The notes beneath the pieces were generated by a model that saw only the letters and a program-made list of their open reading frames with translations, did not search any database and was not told the origin of the DNA. Shown here piece after piece: positions 8,530-17,836 of a stretch of DNA of 64,000 bases (the first letter of the stretch is position 1; each line of letters starts with the position of its first letter). The position numbers were made by a program, and so were the translations under genes. The DNA comes from JBBQWR01 sp038210495 (GTDB taxonomy: Bacteria > Planctomycetota > Planctomycetia > Pirellulales > DATAWG01): contig JBBQWR010000006.1 of NCBI GenBank assembly GCA_038210495.1, forward strand, positions 1 to 64,000, written 5' to 3'.

Positions 8530-8682
8530 ACAGGATTAACAAGATTTTCAGGATTTGTTTTTTTGCGGAGCCAACGGCTCTGGAGAAATTTACTCTGGTT
8601 ATCTTGCATGCCGTGCTCGACTGGTTACCGAGGACCGAGTGTCAAAATCATGTAAATCCTGTTAATCCTGTCGATTTTTCCG
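8530..8682. repeat. inverted pair of ATCCTGTTAATCCTGTC-type repeats
   Basis: The plus strand has GACAGGATTAACAAGATTT at 8529-8547, and its inverted relative AAATCCTGTTAATCCTGTC near 8655-8673. A third relative, AAATCCTGTTAATCCTATG, is at about 1891. The pair fills the gap between convergent genes (HEAT protein and ABC permease) and could form a long hairpin acting as a bidirectional terminator. Confidence 0.55.
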
Positions 8683-8689
8683 TGTGGCA

Positions 8690-10396
8690 TTAATCCCAAG
8701 GGGTCACGGGAATCGCCACCGGCTTCACCGCGAGCGCCGCGTCGTCTTCGGCAACCCGCTCGGGCGCGGCGACTCTCGTCCGTCGCAATTCGGCGGCCAC
8801 GGCGCGGAGGTTTGCCAGAAACACGACGCTGGCCGACCCGAGGACGATCACGAGGGCCAATTCGATCTGTCCGCTGAGGGCAGACGATTGGCTGCTGGAG
8901 ATCGAATAGAATGGGTTGAAGACATACAGCAGAGAATAGCCGCTCGACCAGCGGCCGCGGCCTGCGAAGATTTCTTCGATCAAGAGCGGCGTAATGCAGC
9001 CGACGAGCACCAGCAGGACATTGAGCATCACGGCGCCGGCCATGCGGACGGTGGCCACCCGCCGCAGGGCGCCAGTCACGATCCGCCCCAAGCCGAGATA
9101 GAACGCCGCGTAGCCGAACAACAGCAGATTTAATTGGCTGGTTCGATCGAAATTAGCACGGCCGGCGCTCAACGTCGCTTGCATTCGCAGGCCCGGATCG
9201 AGCCAGACGTAGAGCAGCACTGCGTGAACGACCAGCGTCATGGCTAGCAAATTGGCGACGGCAAACACATAGCCCGTCGCCGAACCGGGCGTGAACCAAG
9301 TGAGAATCGCTCGGCCCACGAAACTCTGCGGCAGACCGCGCTTCGCACGATCCGAAAGCTGCGACGTCTCTCCCGTCATGAACGCGCCCATCACATACCA
9401 ATGGATGGTGAGCAAAATGCAGTAAGGAGTGAGAGATTCGATCAACATGGGGGCCAATTCTCGCGTCGCGTTGCTCGCGATTCGGGTGACGAACCAAGCG
9501 AAAGCGAATGTGAGTAGCAAATGCTGCGAGAGCATTGCGATGCGCAGCGGCGTGGAGCGGTTTTCGCTCGGAAATGTCAGTCGGGCCGTGGCTGCCAGAA
9601 AAAACAGGGTGTCATAACTGACATGGGCGAGCAGAAAGCCGCCGACGGCGTGCCAGAAGTCGGCCGATCCGTAGTTGAGCACGCTGGAACCCATGACGAT
9701 GCCCACCTCGCCGGAGATCGTGAATCCAAAATTGCCGATAAGCAGCAGCACCATCAGCGCCGACAGCAGCGAATACCACTGCCGAGCGAGCGCCACCGTG
9801 CCGGCCAGCAAGCAAAGAATCGACAGGCCGACCGATGTCAGCAGGCAATAGCCTAGCGCGAGCAAGATCGTCGGCAGCTCGATCCCCCGCAGCAGATACG
9901 TGAATCCCAGGCACGGACTGACGGCCGACAGATAAACGAGCATCTGAATGATCGCGCTGCCGAGCTTGCCGGCGACGATCTGCCTGGGCCGAAGCGTGGT
10001 GATGGCCAGCAGCTCGAACGTGCGATCATCCCGTTCATCGGCTAGCGATCGAAAGGCGCCGAACGGGACGACGATCAGCAGCGCCACTGCCAAGATAAAG
10101 AAATAGCCCTCGAACATCTTCGTGCCCGCGGCGGCCCCGCTGTAATAAATACTGGGGCCGATCAGCGTCACGCCGAAGATCGACCACAGCCAGCAGGCGG
10201 CCAGGACGAGCGCGAAGGTGATCGCGAACTGCCGGCTCTTGAGCGATTGGCGGCACTCTTTGACGAGGATCGGGTTGAGCCGCTCGCCCATCCGTTCCAG
10301 CCACGCGCCGAGCTTCGCCCAGCGGGCAAACGCCGGTGGCGCGCCGACGGCGGCCCCTTCTTCGACGATCTGCGGGATTGGACTTACGGACGCCAT
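8690..10396 (-). CDS. ABC-2 type transporter permease
   Basis: A 568-residue integral membrane protein; a start nine codons earlier at 10423 is also possible. After a cytoplasmic segment with NPILVKECRQSLKSRQF, typical of planctomycete ABC permeases, there are about twelve to fourteen hydrophobic segments. SLADERDDRTFELLAITTLRP around residue 125 is the conserved cytoplasmic loop of ABC-2 permeases that contacts the ATPase. The gene follows the ATPase gene by less than 70 bases and is the last of a minus-strand operon. The cargo is unknown. Confidence 0.85.
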   Translation of the reverse strand: MASVSPIPQIVEEGAAVGAPPAFARWAKLGAWLERMGERLNPILVKECRQSLKSRQFAITFALVLAACWLWSIFGVTLIGPSIYYSGAAAGTKMFEGYFFILAVALLIVVPFGAFRSLADERDDRTFELLAITTLRPRQIVAGKLGSAIIQMLVYLSAVSPCLGFTYLLRGIELPTILLALGYCLLTSVGLSILCLLAGTVALARQWYSLLSALMVLLLIGNFGFTISGEVGIVMGSSVLNYGSADFWHAVGGFLLAHVSYDTLFFLAATARLTFPSENRSTPLRIAMLSQHLLLTFAFAWFVTRIASNATRELAPMLIESLTPYCILLTIHWYVMGAFMTGETSQLSDRAKRGLPQSFVGRAILTWFTPGSATGYVFAVANLLAMTLVVHAVLLYVWLDPGLRMQATLSAGRANFDRTSQLNLLLFGYAAFYLGLGRIVTGALRRVATVRMAGAVMLNVLLVLVGCITPLLIEEIFAGRGRWSSGYSLLYVFNPFYSISSSQSSALSGQIELALVIVLGSASVVFLANLRAVAAELRRTRVAAPERVAEDDAALAVKPVAIPVTPWD

Positions 10397-10464
10397 GGTT
10401 GATTGGTTTCCCGTTTGTCGCATCGCTCGCGACGCGCTTTAAAATCTCGACGCGAGCGACGCGG

Positions 10465-11466
10465 CTATTGGACTTTCCCCGCGGTGACTTGCATGAAGAC
10501 GTCTTCGAGCGATTTGGTTTGACTGCCGAAGGCGGCCACGCGGAAGCCGGCCGCGATCATGTCGCGGAGCAAGTCGGCCTCGGACTGCTCATCGCCGTCG
10601 TGGATGAACGTCGCCGTTTCGCCTTCGGCCGTGATCTGCCGAATTCCATCGCGCTCGCCGAGCCACGCCGCGAGCGGACGGGCGCCCCCCAGCGCCCGAA
10701 CGCGGATTTGGCTATGCCGCTGCTGGCTCCGCTGAATATCGGCCACGCTCCCCACGGCCAACATCTTGCCCAGCTCGATGATGCCCACGATATCGCACAT
10801 CTCGGCGAGTTCGGTGAGGATGTGGCTGGAGATGAGCACCGTTTTCCCATCGGAAGCCAGCCGGCCGATCATTTCGCGCAGCTCGATCCGAGCCCTGGGA
10901 TCGAGTCCGGCCGCCGGCTCGTCGAGCACCAACACGGCCGGATCGTGAACCATCGTGCGGCCCAGGCAAAGCCGCTGTTTCATGCCCTTGGACAGGCCGC
11001 CGATCGGCTTATAGCGCAGGCTCTCGAGCTGCGTGAAGTCCATGACGTAGTTGAGCGCCCGGCGGCGGTCGTCTCCCCGCAGGCCATACGACCGTGCGAA
11101 GAAGTCCAAATACTCGACCACGTTCATGTTCGAGTACGTGCCGAAATAGTCGGGCATGAAACCCAATCGCCGCCGCACTCGGTCCGGATCGTCAACCACC
11201 GAGAATCCGTCGACGTAGGCGTCGCCGCTGGTCGGCTGATCGAGCGTCGACAGGATCCGCATGCTGGTCGTCTTGCCGGCGCCGTTCGGCCCGATGTAGC
11301 CGAACACCTGACCCCGCTTGACGCTAAACGAGATATCGTCGACCGCCTTCGCGCGATCGAAATAGCGGCACAAGTGGCGAACCTCGATGATCGGTCCGCT
11401 GGAGGTTGTCGAAGGGGTGGAGATCATTCGGCGGCGTATTGCGTAAAGAGCTATCGTGGCAAGCAT
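10465..11466 (-). CDS. ABC transporter ATP-binding protein
   Basis: A 333-residue ATPase driving the adjacent ABC-2 permease. It has Walker A (GPNGAGKTT), Q-loop region (LGFMPDYFGTYSNMN), signature (LSKGMKQR), Walker B with catalytic Glu (VLVLDEPAAGLD) and switch His (SSHILTEL). The carboxy-terminal 90 residues form the accessory domain seen in CcmA/GldA/NatA-type exporter ATPases and end with SLEDVFMQVT. The first in-frame ATG (11466) is 18 bases after the previous stop; ATG 11427 is an alternative, and neither has a clear Shine-Dalgarno. It is part of the 14117-8690 operon. Confidence 0.9.
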   Translation of the reverse strand: MLATIALYAIRRRMISTPSTTSSGPIIEVRHLCRYFDRAKAVDDISFSVKRGQVFGYIGPNGAGKTTSMRILSTLDQPTSGDAYVDGFSVVDDPDRVRRRLGFMPDYFGTYSNMNVVEYLDFFARSYGLRGDDRRRALNYVMDFTQLESLRYKPIGGLSKGMKQRLCLGRTMVHDPAVLVLDEPAAGLDPRARIELREMIGRLASDGKTVLISSHILTELAEMCDIVGIIELGKMLAVGSVADIQRSQQRHSQIRVRALGGARPLAAWLGERDGIRQITAEGETATFIHDGDEQSEADLLRDMIAAGFRVAAFGSQTKSLEDVFMQVTAGKVQ

Positions 11467-11484
11467 CGATCGGCGAGAACGTGA

Positions 11485-13314
11485 TTACCAATTACCGGCC
11501 ACGACATGCAGACTGGCTTCTTCCCGGGCGGATTCGACGCCGAGTTCGAGTTCGGGCGATCGATCGACGATCGCGACGTAATGACCGGGAGCGAGATGAG
11601 TGCTCGCCTGTTTCAAGCTCAGTTCGAGCATGCCGCCGCCCTGCGCTGGAGCGCTCAAGTTATTGGTGGAATACGTTCGCATTCCGTAGCGACGTGAGAA
11701 ACTCGACGATTCGAACCAATCGAGCCGAGAACCTGGCGGCAAGCTGAGCGGATCACCCAGGTCGAGCGCGATAAAAGATGACGCGGCGCTCGACGATAAT
11801 GTTGCGGCGCCGTCAGGTACGACGTTCTCGCCCGAAAAATAATGGTCGGCGGTGTCGCGGACGAACAATTTGCGAATCCGCACACCGAGGTGGTTCGCGA
11901 TCTTGGCCGTCGAGCCATCGGCCGATATCTTCACGTCCAGCCGGGCCGGCGACTCGCGCGAGCGGACGGTGACGAACTGCGTCGGCGTACGGGCAGGGAG
12001 CCAATCGCGCGAGAGCCGCTGCTCTTTCGCGCCCGCCGCCGTAGAGCCCGCCGGATCGGCCGGAGTGTCGCCCCAGTTCCACTGTCTCGTCGGCGGCGCG
12101 CCGATGCCGATTCGTTCGGCGCTTTCCTGCCGAAATGGATACACGGCGACATCCTCCGAGAACTTGAGGTCTTGCCGCGGCGTCAGACCGGCATAGAACG
12201 ACAGCCGCGACCAGCAGACCGCTTCGCCGCGGCGCTGATCGATTTGGGTGAACGTGCGGGCTCGGACTCGCACGCCGAGGCCGTCGGCGACCATGGCATA
12301 GCCGACCAAGAGCAGCGTCACGATCGCCGCCGTGATCGGTGCGGTGAACACGAGTAAGTTCAGTCGCTGCCAGCGACGCAGCAGGAAAAAATTCAGCGGC
12401 CCGATCACGAGCACGAACAGCGTAATCAAAATTTGAAACTCGACGACCGGCGTGAGCCCGACCCCGGGAATCAGAAACGTCCAAAAATCCGCCCGATTGG
12501 CGGAGACTAATTCCGGGTCGAGCGACAAACCATGCCGCGCGTTCCAAAACGCGCGATGGGTTGGCACATGTTGCAGCAGTCCGTTCAAGCCGATTGCGTC
12601 AAACGCAAGCGACTCGACGGTGGACAAGACCAGTCCGCGACCGAGAGACCGACCATGCACGCGAGATTCTGTCGGCGGCGACGCGATGGCCGGATGCAAC
12701 GCGACGACCGGCGGCGGCGATGGTTGAGTTGTGGCCGTCGCTGAAGGAACTGATTGGACGTCGAAGTCTTCGACGGCTTGCGGGGATGGGTTGTCTGGAA
12801 TCGCAATAGGTCTTGAAATGGCCTTCCAGCCTAATGAGTCGCTACTGTTGGGGTCGATTCCTTGCTCGATCTTGTCGGCGGCGGACGTTTCGGGGGATGG
12901 CGGCAAACCAAGATAGCGATCCAGTTCTGCCACTTGCTCGGCGGATACTTCGTAGATCAACAAGTTGGCGCCCGCCGCAACCGCGGACCGAATGGCGCCC
13001 CACTGCCGACGATGCTTTTCGACGAGCGTCTTGAGATCGGATTGACGAATCGCAAAGCAGTCGATGCCGGTGTAATCGATCCAGCGATCCGATAAGTCGT
13101 CGATATTAAGGGATCGCGAAACCCCTGGGACGGGGCCGATTGGCCCGGCCAACGCGGGACTACGCGATGTTGCTTGACCTGCCACAAGACTATCGAGCTC
13201 AACCGCGACCGTCGAATTGCCGTTCGTCGGCAATCCAATTGTTTTGCTCACGTCGGACCCCAGGATTAGCGTGCGACCAAGACGATGATGCTCCGTTGGC
13301 CGCGTTGTTGCCAT
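11485..13314 (-). CDS. membrane-anchored protein of the ABC operon, carboxy-terminal part
   Basis: A 609-residue frame that overlaps the preceding frame by 116 bases and appears to be its continuation after a one-base shift. It contains a segment that reads as a domain fitting a Rossmann/glutamine-amidotransferase-like fold of unknown role (WIDYTGIDCFAIRQSDL, WGAIRSAVAAGANLLIYEV), a proline-rich linker, then two membrane helices (VEFQILITLFVLVIGPLNFF and a helix near LLVFTAPITAAIVTLLLVGY), then a large beta-rich domain. This arrangement resembles accessory proteins encoded next to GldA/GldF-like ABC exporters. The ATG at 13314 may not be a real start. Deleting one base fuses it with the next entry to give about 779 residues. 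Confidence 0.7.
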   Translation of the reverse strand: MATTRPTEHHRLGRTLILGSDVSKTIGLPTNGNSTVAVELDSLVAGQATSRSPALAGPIGPVPGVSRSLNIDDLSDRWIDYTGIDCFAIRQSDLKTLVEKHRRQWGAIRSAVAAGANLLIYEVSAEQVAELDRYLGLPPSPETSAADKIEQGIDPNSSDSLGWKAISRPIAIPDNPSPQAVEDFDVQSVPSATATTQPSPPPVVALHPAIASPPTESRVHGRSLGRGLVLSTVESLAFDAIGLNGLLQHVPTHRAFWNARHGLSLDPELVSANRADFWTFLIPGVGLTPVVEFQILITLFVLVIGPLNFFLLRRWQRLNLLVFTAPITAAIVTLLLVGYAMVADGLGVRVRARTFTQIDQRRGEAVCWSRLSFYAGLTPRQDLKFSEDVAVYPFRQESAERIGIGAPPTRQWNWGDTPADPAGSTAAGAKEQRLSRDWLPARTPTQFVTVRSRESPARLDVKISADGSTAKIANHLGVRIRKLFVRDTADHYFSGENVVPDGAATLSSSAASSFIALDLGDPLSLPPGSRLDWFESSSFSRRYGMRTYSTNNLSAPAQGGGMLELSLKQASTHLAPGHYVAIVDRSPELELGVESAREEASLHVVAGNW

Positions 13315-13822
13315 TCTCTGGCGTCACGAAGACATTCTCGGACGACAATGCTTTCAAGTGCTGCCCATCTTCGTAAACATCGAGCTTCAATTGGCCGATC
13401 GGATGATGCTGGGGGAGCGAGATCCTGGCCCTCGCAATCGTCGCGCCGGCGGGAATGTCGAGTTGCTGATTGACTTCGAACCGGAAGCTTGGGTCCTCAA
13501 CGAACCGTCCGAACATACTGCTGCCCTCGGCAATGAACCGTAGCGTCAACGTACGGTCGGCGGTCATCGGCGCCGTGGACGTGATTACCACCGTAATGGG
13601 TCGATAGCCACTGGCCGCGATCCAAGTCGAGTCGACGGCAAGTGTCAGACCGGTGGTGTTCGCCACGGGCTTGCCGCCGGGCAGCGGACAGGGCATGATG
13701 CCGCCGGATTGGCCGGCGGCCGATGCAGACAAAACAAGAGGCGTCAGCATGGCCATCAGAAACGACAACACGATACGGTTGGCCGCAACTCTCCGTCGAT
13801 CGTGATTTAACCGACTGCCGTG
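13199..13822 (-). CDS. exported protein of the ABC operon, amino-terminal part
   Basis: I place the start at ATG 13822, four bases after the stop of the small membrane protein. A signal peptide follows (IVLSFLMAMLTPLVLSASAAG), then a beta-sandwich-like domain with TGLTLAVDSTWIAASGYRPI and VTSTAPMTADRTLTLRF. From about codon 170 (FVTPENGNN) the frame becomes Ser/Trp/Arg/Asn-rich and ends at 13199 without structure, while another frame over the same bases reads as good protein (RTLILGSDVSKTIGLPT). This points to a frameshift after the FVTPENG codons. Skipping one base restores a single reading frame. Confidence 0.7.
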   Translation of the reverse strand, partial: HGSRLNHDRRRVAANRIVLSFLMAMLTPLVLSASAAGQSGGIMPCPLPGGKPVANTTGLTLAVDSTWIAASGYRPITVVITSTAPMTADRTLTLRFIAEGSSMFGRFVEDPSFRFEVNQQLDIPAGATIARARISLPQHHPIGQLKLDVYEDGQHLKALSSENVFVTPENGNNAANGASSSWSHANPGVRREQNNWIADERQFDGRG

Positions 13823-13826
13823 CATA

Positions 13827-14117
13827 TCAAATCGCTTTGCCGGGAAGCGGTGGGCCGAGAGCGGCAGCGCTCGTCGTCCGGGATTCAATTGGCAGCACGG
13901 CCGCCGTCTCGCCGCCGGTGGCCGCCCGCGAGTACAACCACAGGATCGCAAACAGGGCCACGTGAACGGCCACGATAATCAACAGCGCCACGAGCGCCGC
14001 CGAAATGCCGATCGCCCAAGCCACGCCCTGACCGCCCCAAGACGTGATCAGCGCGGCCACGGCGACGCCGGCCGTGACGGCGAATAGATTGCGGAGCGTG
14101 AATCGGGGAATGAGCAT
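13827..14117 (-). CDS. small membrane protein, first gene of the ABC operon
   Basis: A 96-residue protein beginning MLIPRFTLRNLFAVTAG, a pattern (RFTLRNLF then a membrane helix) common in planctomycete inner-membrane proteins. Two hydrophobic segments are visible, about residues 9-27 and 32-58, followed by a polar tail. A GTG eight codons upstream (14141) is an alternative start. The stop overlaps closely with the start of the next gene (TGATATG), indicating translational coupling. The function is unknown. Confidence 0.65.
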   Translation of the reverse strand: MLIPRFTLRNLFAVTAGVAVAALITSWGGQGVAWAIGISAALVALLIIVAVHVALFAILWLYSRAATGGETAAVLPIESRTTSAAALGPPLPGKAI

Positions 14118-14243
14118 ATGGCCGATTGTGCCGCGCGTCACGTCAATTGCAAGCGAAATAGCGATTGGCCGACGAGAGAAAACCGTTTACTGCGTGCGCG
14201 GCTCTAGACGCTTCGTGTACGGCTTAAGACGCCATGCGTCAAT

Positions 14244-17200
14244 TTACGAGGACAGGCTGTTTAGCAGTTTGGCCAAGACGTCGGGATCGACCGGTTTGAC
14301 CATGTGATGATCGAAGCCAGCTTCTTTGGAGCGGCGTTTGTCCTCGTCCTGGCCCCAGCCGGTTAGAGCAATCAGGATCGGCTGGCCGCCCGCAGCCGCG
14401 TTTTCGCGGATACGTCGGGCCGCTTCATAACCGTTGAGCCGGGGCAGACCAATGTCCAAAAGGATGACCGCGGGCTCGAAATTCTTCGCCGCGTCGACCG
14501 CTTCGATTCCATCGTACGCGATTCTGACTTCGCTGCCCTCGAGCCGCAGCAACATAGCTAGACTGTCGGCCGAGTCGCGATTGTCGTCAACGACCAACAC
14601 TCGCCCCTTTTTCCTCGCTTGAGGATGTTCACTTTCCGACGTGCCGACCACGGGCTTGATCTCCACTGTTTGTCCGATCACTGGCATATGGACGATGAAT
14701 TCACATCCTTTGCCCGCGCCGTCGCTGAAGGCCTCGACTGAGCCGTCGTGCATTTCGACCAACCGCCGCACGAGGGTGAGTCCGATTCCGAGACCGCCTT
14801 GGGAACGTTCCAGCGATTGGTCGGCCTGCGTAAACATGTCGAACACGCGGGAGAGCATTTCGGTTGAAATGCCGACACCCGTATCGCGGACATGCACGGC
14901 GACAGATTCGGATTCGCGCTTGACGCTCACGGTAATTTTTCCGCCTGGTTCCGTGTACTTAGCGGCGTTGTTGAGCAGATTCACAAAAACTTGGGACATC
15001 CGCACCGAATCGGCGTCGACCAGGATCGGGTCCGACGGTTGATTCACAATCAGCTCGTGATGAAGTTGGTCGATGAGCGGCCGGCTACTTTCAATGGCGC
15101 TGGCGAGGATCGCGGACAAGTCGACCCGCGATTTATGGATCTGCATTTTACCGCGGGTGATTCGCGACAGATCCAAGAGATCGTCGACCAGCCGGACCAT
15201 CTGCTGGACTTGGCGCTCGATCATCACACGATTCGTTTCCAAAGTGGAGGGATCTTGGCCGGCCATTCGCATGATCTTGAGTGAGTTGCGGATCGGCGCC
15301 AAAGGGTTGCGCAGTTCGTGAGCGAGCATCGCCAGAAATTCGTCTTTTTTGAGATCCCCCTCGCGGAGCTCTTCGTACAGGCGGGCGTTGTCGAAGGCGA
15401 CCGCGGCCATATGAGCCAGTTGCTTCAGGATGGCTTCGTCGTCTTCCGTGAAGTCGCCGTTGCGTTTGCCGTGCAGGTGAATGTATCCCAGTAGGCGCCC
15501 GCTGCGGCCGATCAACGGCGCGACGAGACCATTTTCCGACGGCGTTGTGGCCTGTCCTTCAAAAATCACATTGGAGTGACTAACGCCCAGCAACTGCTTG
15601 GCCTCGGCGTTGACCACTCCTAGCACGCTGGACGTGTTTGTCGCCGAATTGAGCGTCAGCGAGGCGGCGCCCAATTGCTGCAACCGTCGCGAACGCTCGG
15701 ATTCGCGAGCCAGCAGGTTGGCCAATGTTTCTTCAGCGTGCTTGCGATCGATGCCCAGCGCGATTTGATCGGCGACCGACGCGATGGCCGCCATCGTATA
15801 AGCCGAGAGCGTATGGCGGGCGAACATCGCCATCACGCCAATGACCTCGTCATCGACGATGAGCGGATAGCCGACGAACGAGGTCATTCCCTCGCGCTCG
15901 GCCCAATCTTGTTCAGGAACCTCGGGATCGCCGACGACGTTGTTGGTGAGGTGCGGCGTTCGATTCTGAGCGATCCGGCCGATTTTAAACTGGCCGACCG
16001 GAACGCGGCCATGGGCGCCATCGATATGTTCGTATAATCCGGAACTCGCCCGCAGGACGAGGACTTGGTCGGGCGCGTCGAGTATCCAGATACGCGCGAA
16101 GGCGCCATCCAAGTGTGTCACGATCGCCGAGGCACACTGCTTCAACATCTCATCGAGCGGTTTGTTTTCGGTCAATGCTCGACCAATTTCGCTACCCAGG
16201 GTCAGCAGCTTCATTCGCTCGCCAAGCGCGTGTTCTGCCTCTTTTTGACGAGTGATGTCCTTGACGAAGCCGGTGTACTGGGGCGGATTGCTGCCCTCCA
16301 ATTGGTGGATGAACAGCTCGACCATAATTTGCGATCCATCCTTGCGCACGGCCGGCATTTCCAAGCGTTGGTTCAGCACCTTGGCTTCGCCGGTGACTTG
16401 CAGTCGTTTTAGGCCGCCGCGGTGAGAGGATTGGAGCGACTCGGGAACGATCAAGGTTTCGAGTTTCTGGCCGATCGCCTCTTGCCGCGAATAGCCGAAA
16501 ATCTTTTCGGCCGCCGGATTCATGGCCACGACCGCGCCGCCGACGTCGATTGTGATGATTGCATCGGACGAAGCGCGCAAGATGGCCGCTTGCCGGGCTT
16601 CGATCAATCGCATCGCCTCTTCGGCCTCACGACGTTCGGTGACGTCGCGAAACACGAGCACGGCCCCGGCGACTTCACCCTTGGCAGTCCGAATCGGCGC
16701 GGCGCTGTCGTCAATCGCCCGCTCTGATCCGTTTTTCGAAATGAGGATCGTGTGATTGGCCAGCCCGACGATCGCCCCTTCGCGGATGGCCCTAAGCGCC
16801 GGGTTTTCCACGGTCTGGCGCGTGTGCTCGTTGACGATCCGAAAAACCGATTCGAGCGGTTGGCCCCGAGCGTCGTCTTGCGTCCAACCCGTGAGATGTT
16901 GGGCAACCGTATTCAGGAATGTCACTCGCGTATCGCGGTCGGTCGAGATCATGGCGTCGCCGATGCTCCCCAGCGTGGCCCTGAGCAGTTCGCGCTGTTC
17001 GTGCATCGTCGCGGTCGCTCGCTCGCGAGCGTTTAAGTATCTCAGCAAAATCACGAGAAAACCCGCCAGCGAGACGGCGCCGATCGCGGCTGCCAGACCG
17101 ATCGCCAATTGGGTTGAGCGGTATCCGTCCGTCATCGCGCCTTCGCGATCGACGAGAACTTGGTGCTCGTGGTCGCGCATTACCTTCATTACGACACGGA

Positions 17201-17675
17201 TCGAGTCCATTGCCTGCTTGCCGCGGTTGGAGAGGACGCGAGTTTGGGCGGCTTCGAAACTCGTTTTCCGCAACTCGATCGTGGCGGACAATTCTCTCAG
17301 TTTTAGAGCGATCAGCGGGCGAATTGTTTCCAAATGCTCGCGGCGGTCGGCGTCGCCGAGAGAAACCTTCTCGACTTGCTCGATATGCTTGTCGATGATC
17401 GTTCGAGCGGTCTCATAAGGCTCAAGATATTGCTCGTTGCCGGTGATTATGTAGCCCCGCTGGCCGGTTTCAGCATCTTGCAGCGTGGAGAAAAGCTGGT
17501 CGAGCGAGTCGAGCACTTTGTTGGCGTCGGCGACCGCAGTCGCGGCGGCGTGCATTTGGGCGACCGCGCGATACGCGACGGCGACGTTCACCACCAACAT
17601 GGCCAACAACATACCGACGCCGATCGTGAGTTCCCTATTGCGCAGGGGCTTCACCGGGTTCTCGAAACGCGGCAT
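14244..17675 (-). CDS. hybrid sensor histidine kinase, CHASE3-PAS-PAS-GAF-GAF-HisKA-HATPase-REC
   Basis: An 1143-residue membrane sensor. Domains in order: membrane helix (17-37); CHASE3 extracellular sensor (LFSTLQDAETGQRGYIITG, about 60-185); second helix (about 190-213); two PAS domains (235-480); two GAF domains (500-770); HisKA with phospho-acceptor His786 in HELRNPLAP; HATPase with NLLNNAAKY and GLGIGLTLVRRLVEMH; and a receiver with phospho-acceptor Asp1074 in ILLDIGLPRLNG. The receiver at the end lacks an output domain, so phosphate probably passes to another protein or acts as an internal switch. It follows glnD by 161 bases on the same strand, but no nitrogen-specific feature is visible. 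Confidence 0.92.
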   Translation of the reverse strand: MPRFENPVKPLRNRELTIGVGMLLAMLVVNVAVAYRAVAQMHAAATAVADANKVLDSLDQLFSTLQDAETGQRGYIITGNEQYLEPYETARTIIDKHIEQVEKVSLGDADRREHLETIRPLIALKLRELSATIELRKTSFEAAQTRVLSNRGKQAMDSIRVVMKVMRDHEHQVLVDREGAMTDGYRSTQLAIGLAAAIGAVSLAGFLVILLRYLNARERATATMHEQRELLRATLGSIGDAMISTDRDTRVTFLNTVAQHLTGWTQDDARGQPLESVFRIVNEHTRQTVENPALRAIREGAIVGLANHTILISKNGSERAIDDSAAPIRTAKGEVAGAVLVFRDVTERREAEEAMRLIEARQAAILRASSDAIITIDVGGAVVAMNPAAEKIFGYSRQEAIGQKLETLIVPESLQSSHRGGLKRLQVTGEAKVLNQRLEMPAVRKDGSQIMVELFIHQLEGSNPPQYTGFVKDITRQKEAEHALGERMKLLTLGSEIGRALTENKPLDEMLKQCASAIVTHLDGAFARIWILDAPDQVLVLRASSGLYEHIDGAHGRVPVGQFKIGRIAQNRTPHLTNNVVGDPEVPEQDWAEREGMTSFVGYPLIVDDEVIGVMAMFARHTLSAYTMAAIASVADQIALGIDRKHAEETLANLLARESERSRRLQQLGAASLTLNSATNTSSVLGVVNAEAKQLLGVSHSNVIFEGQATTPSENGLVAPLIGRSGRLLGYIHLHGKRNGDFTEDDEAILKQLAHMAAVAFDNARLYEELREGDLKKDEFLAMLAHELRNPLAPIRNSLKIMRMAGQDPSTLETNRVMIERQVQQMVRLVDDLLDLSRITRGKMQIHKSRVDLSAILASAIESSRPLIDQLHHELIVNQPSDPILVDADSVRMSQVFVNLLNNAAKYTEPGGKITVSVKRESESVAVHVRDTGVGISTEMLSRVFDMFTQADQSLERSQGGLGIGLTLVRRLVEMHDGSVEAFSDGAGKGCEFIVHMPVIGQTVEIKPVVGTSESEHPQARKKGRVLVVDDNRDSADSLAMLLRLEGSEVRIAYDGIEAVDAAKNFEPAVILLDIGLPRLNGYEAARRIRENAAAGGQPILIALTGWGQDEDKRRSKEAGFDHHMVKPVDPDVLAKLLNSLSS

Positions 17676-17836
17676 CGATTAAACAGCAATTACGAGGTGA
17701 AGGTGACTAAAGTCCGGGTGAGAGAACCCCTATTGAACCTTCCGCTAAGTCGTCGCGTCAATCGCTCATTCACGAATCTTGCGAGTCGATCGCCCGTGCT
17801 TGCAACCCGAATGGTTGATTCAGCGATAAGACGCGC

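Noticed and set aside
10336..11484. A 382-codon plus-strand ORF
   Set aside because: It is antisense to the ABC ATPase with intact Walker motifs.
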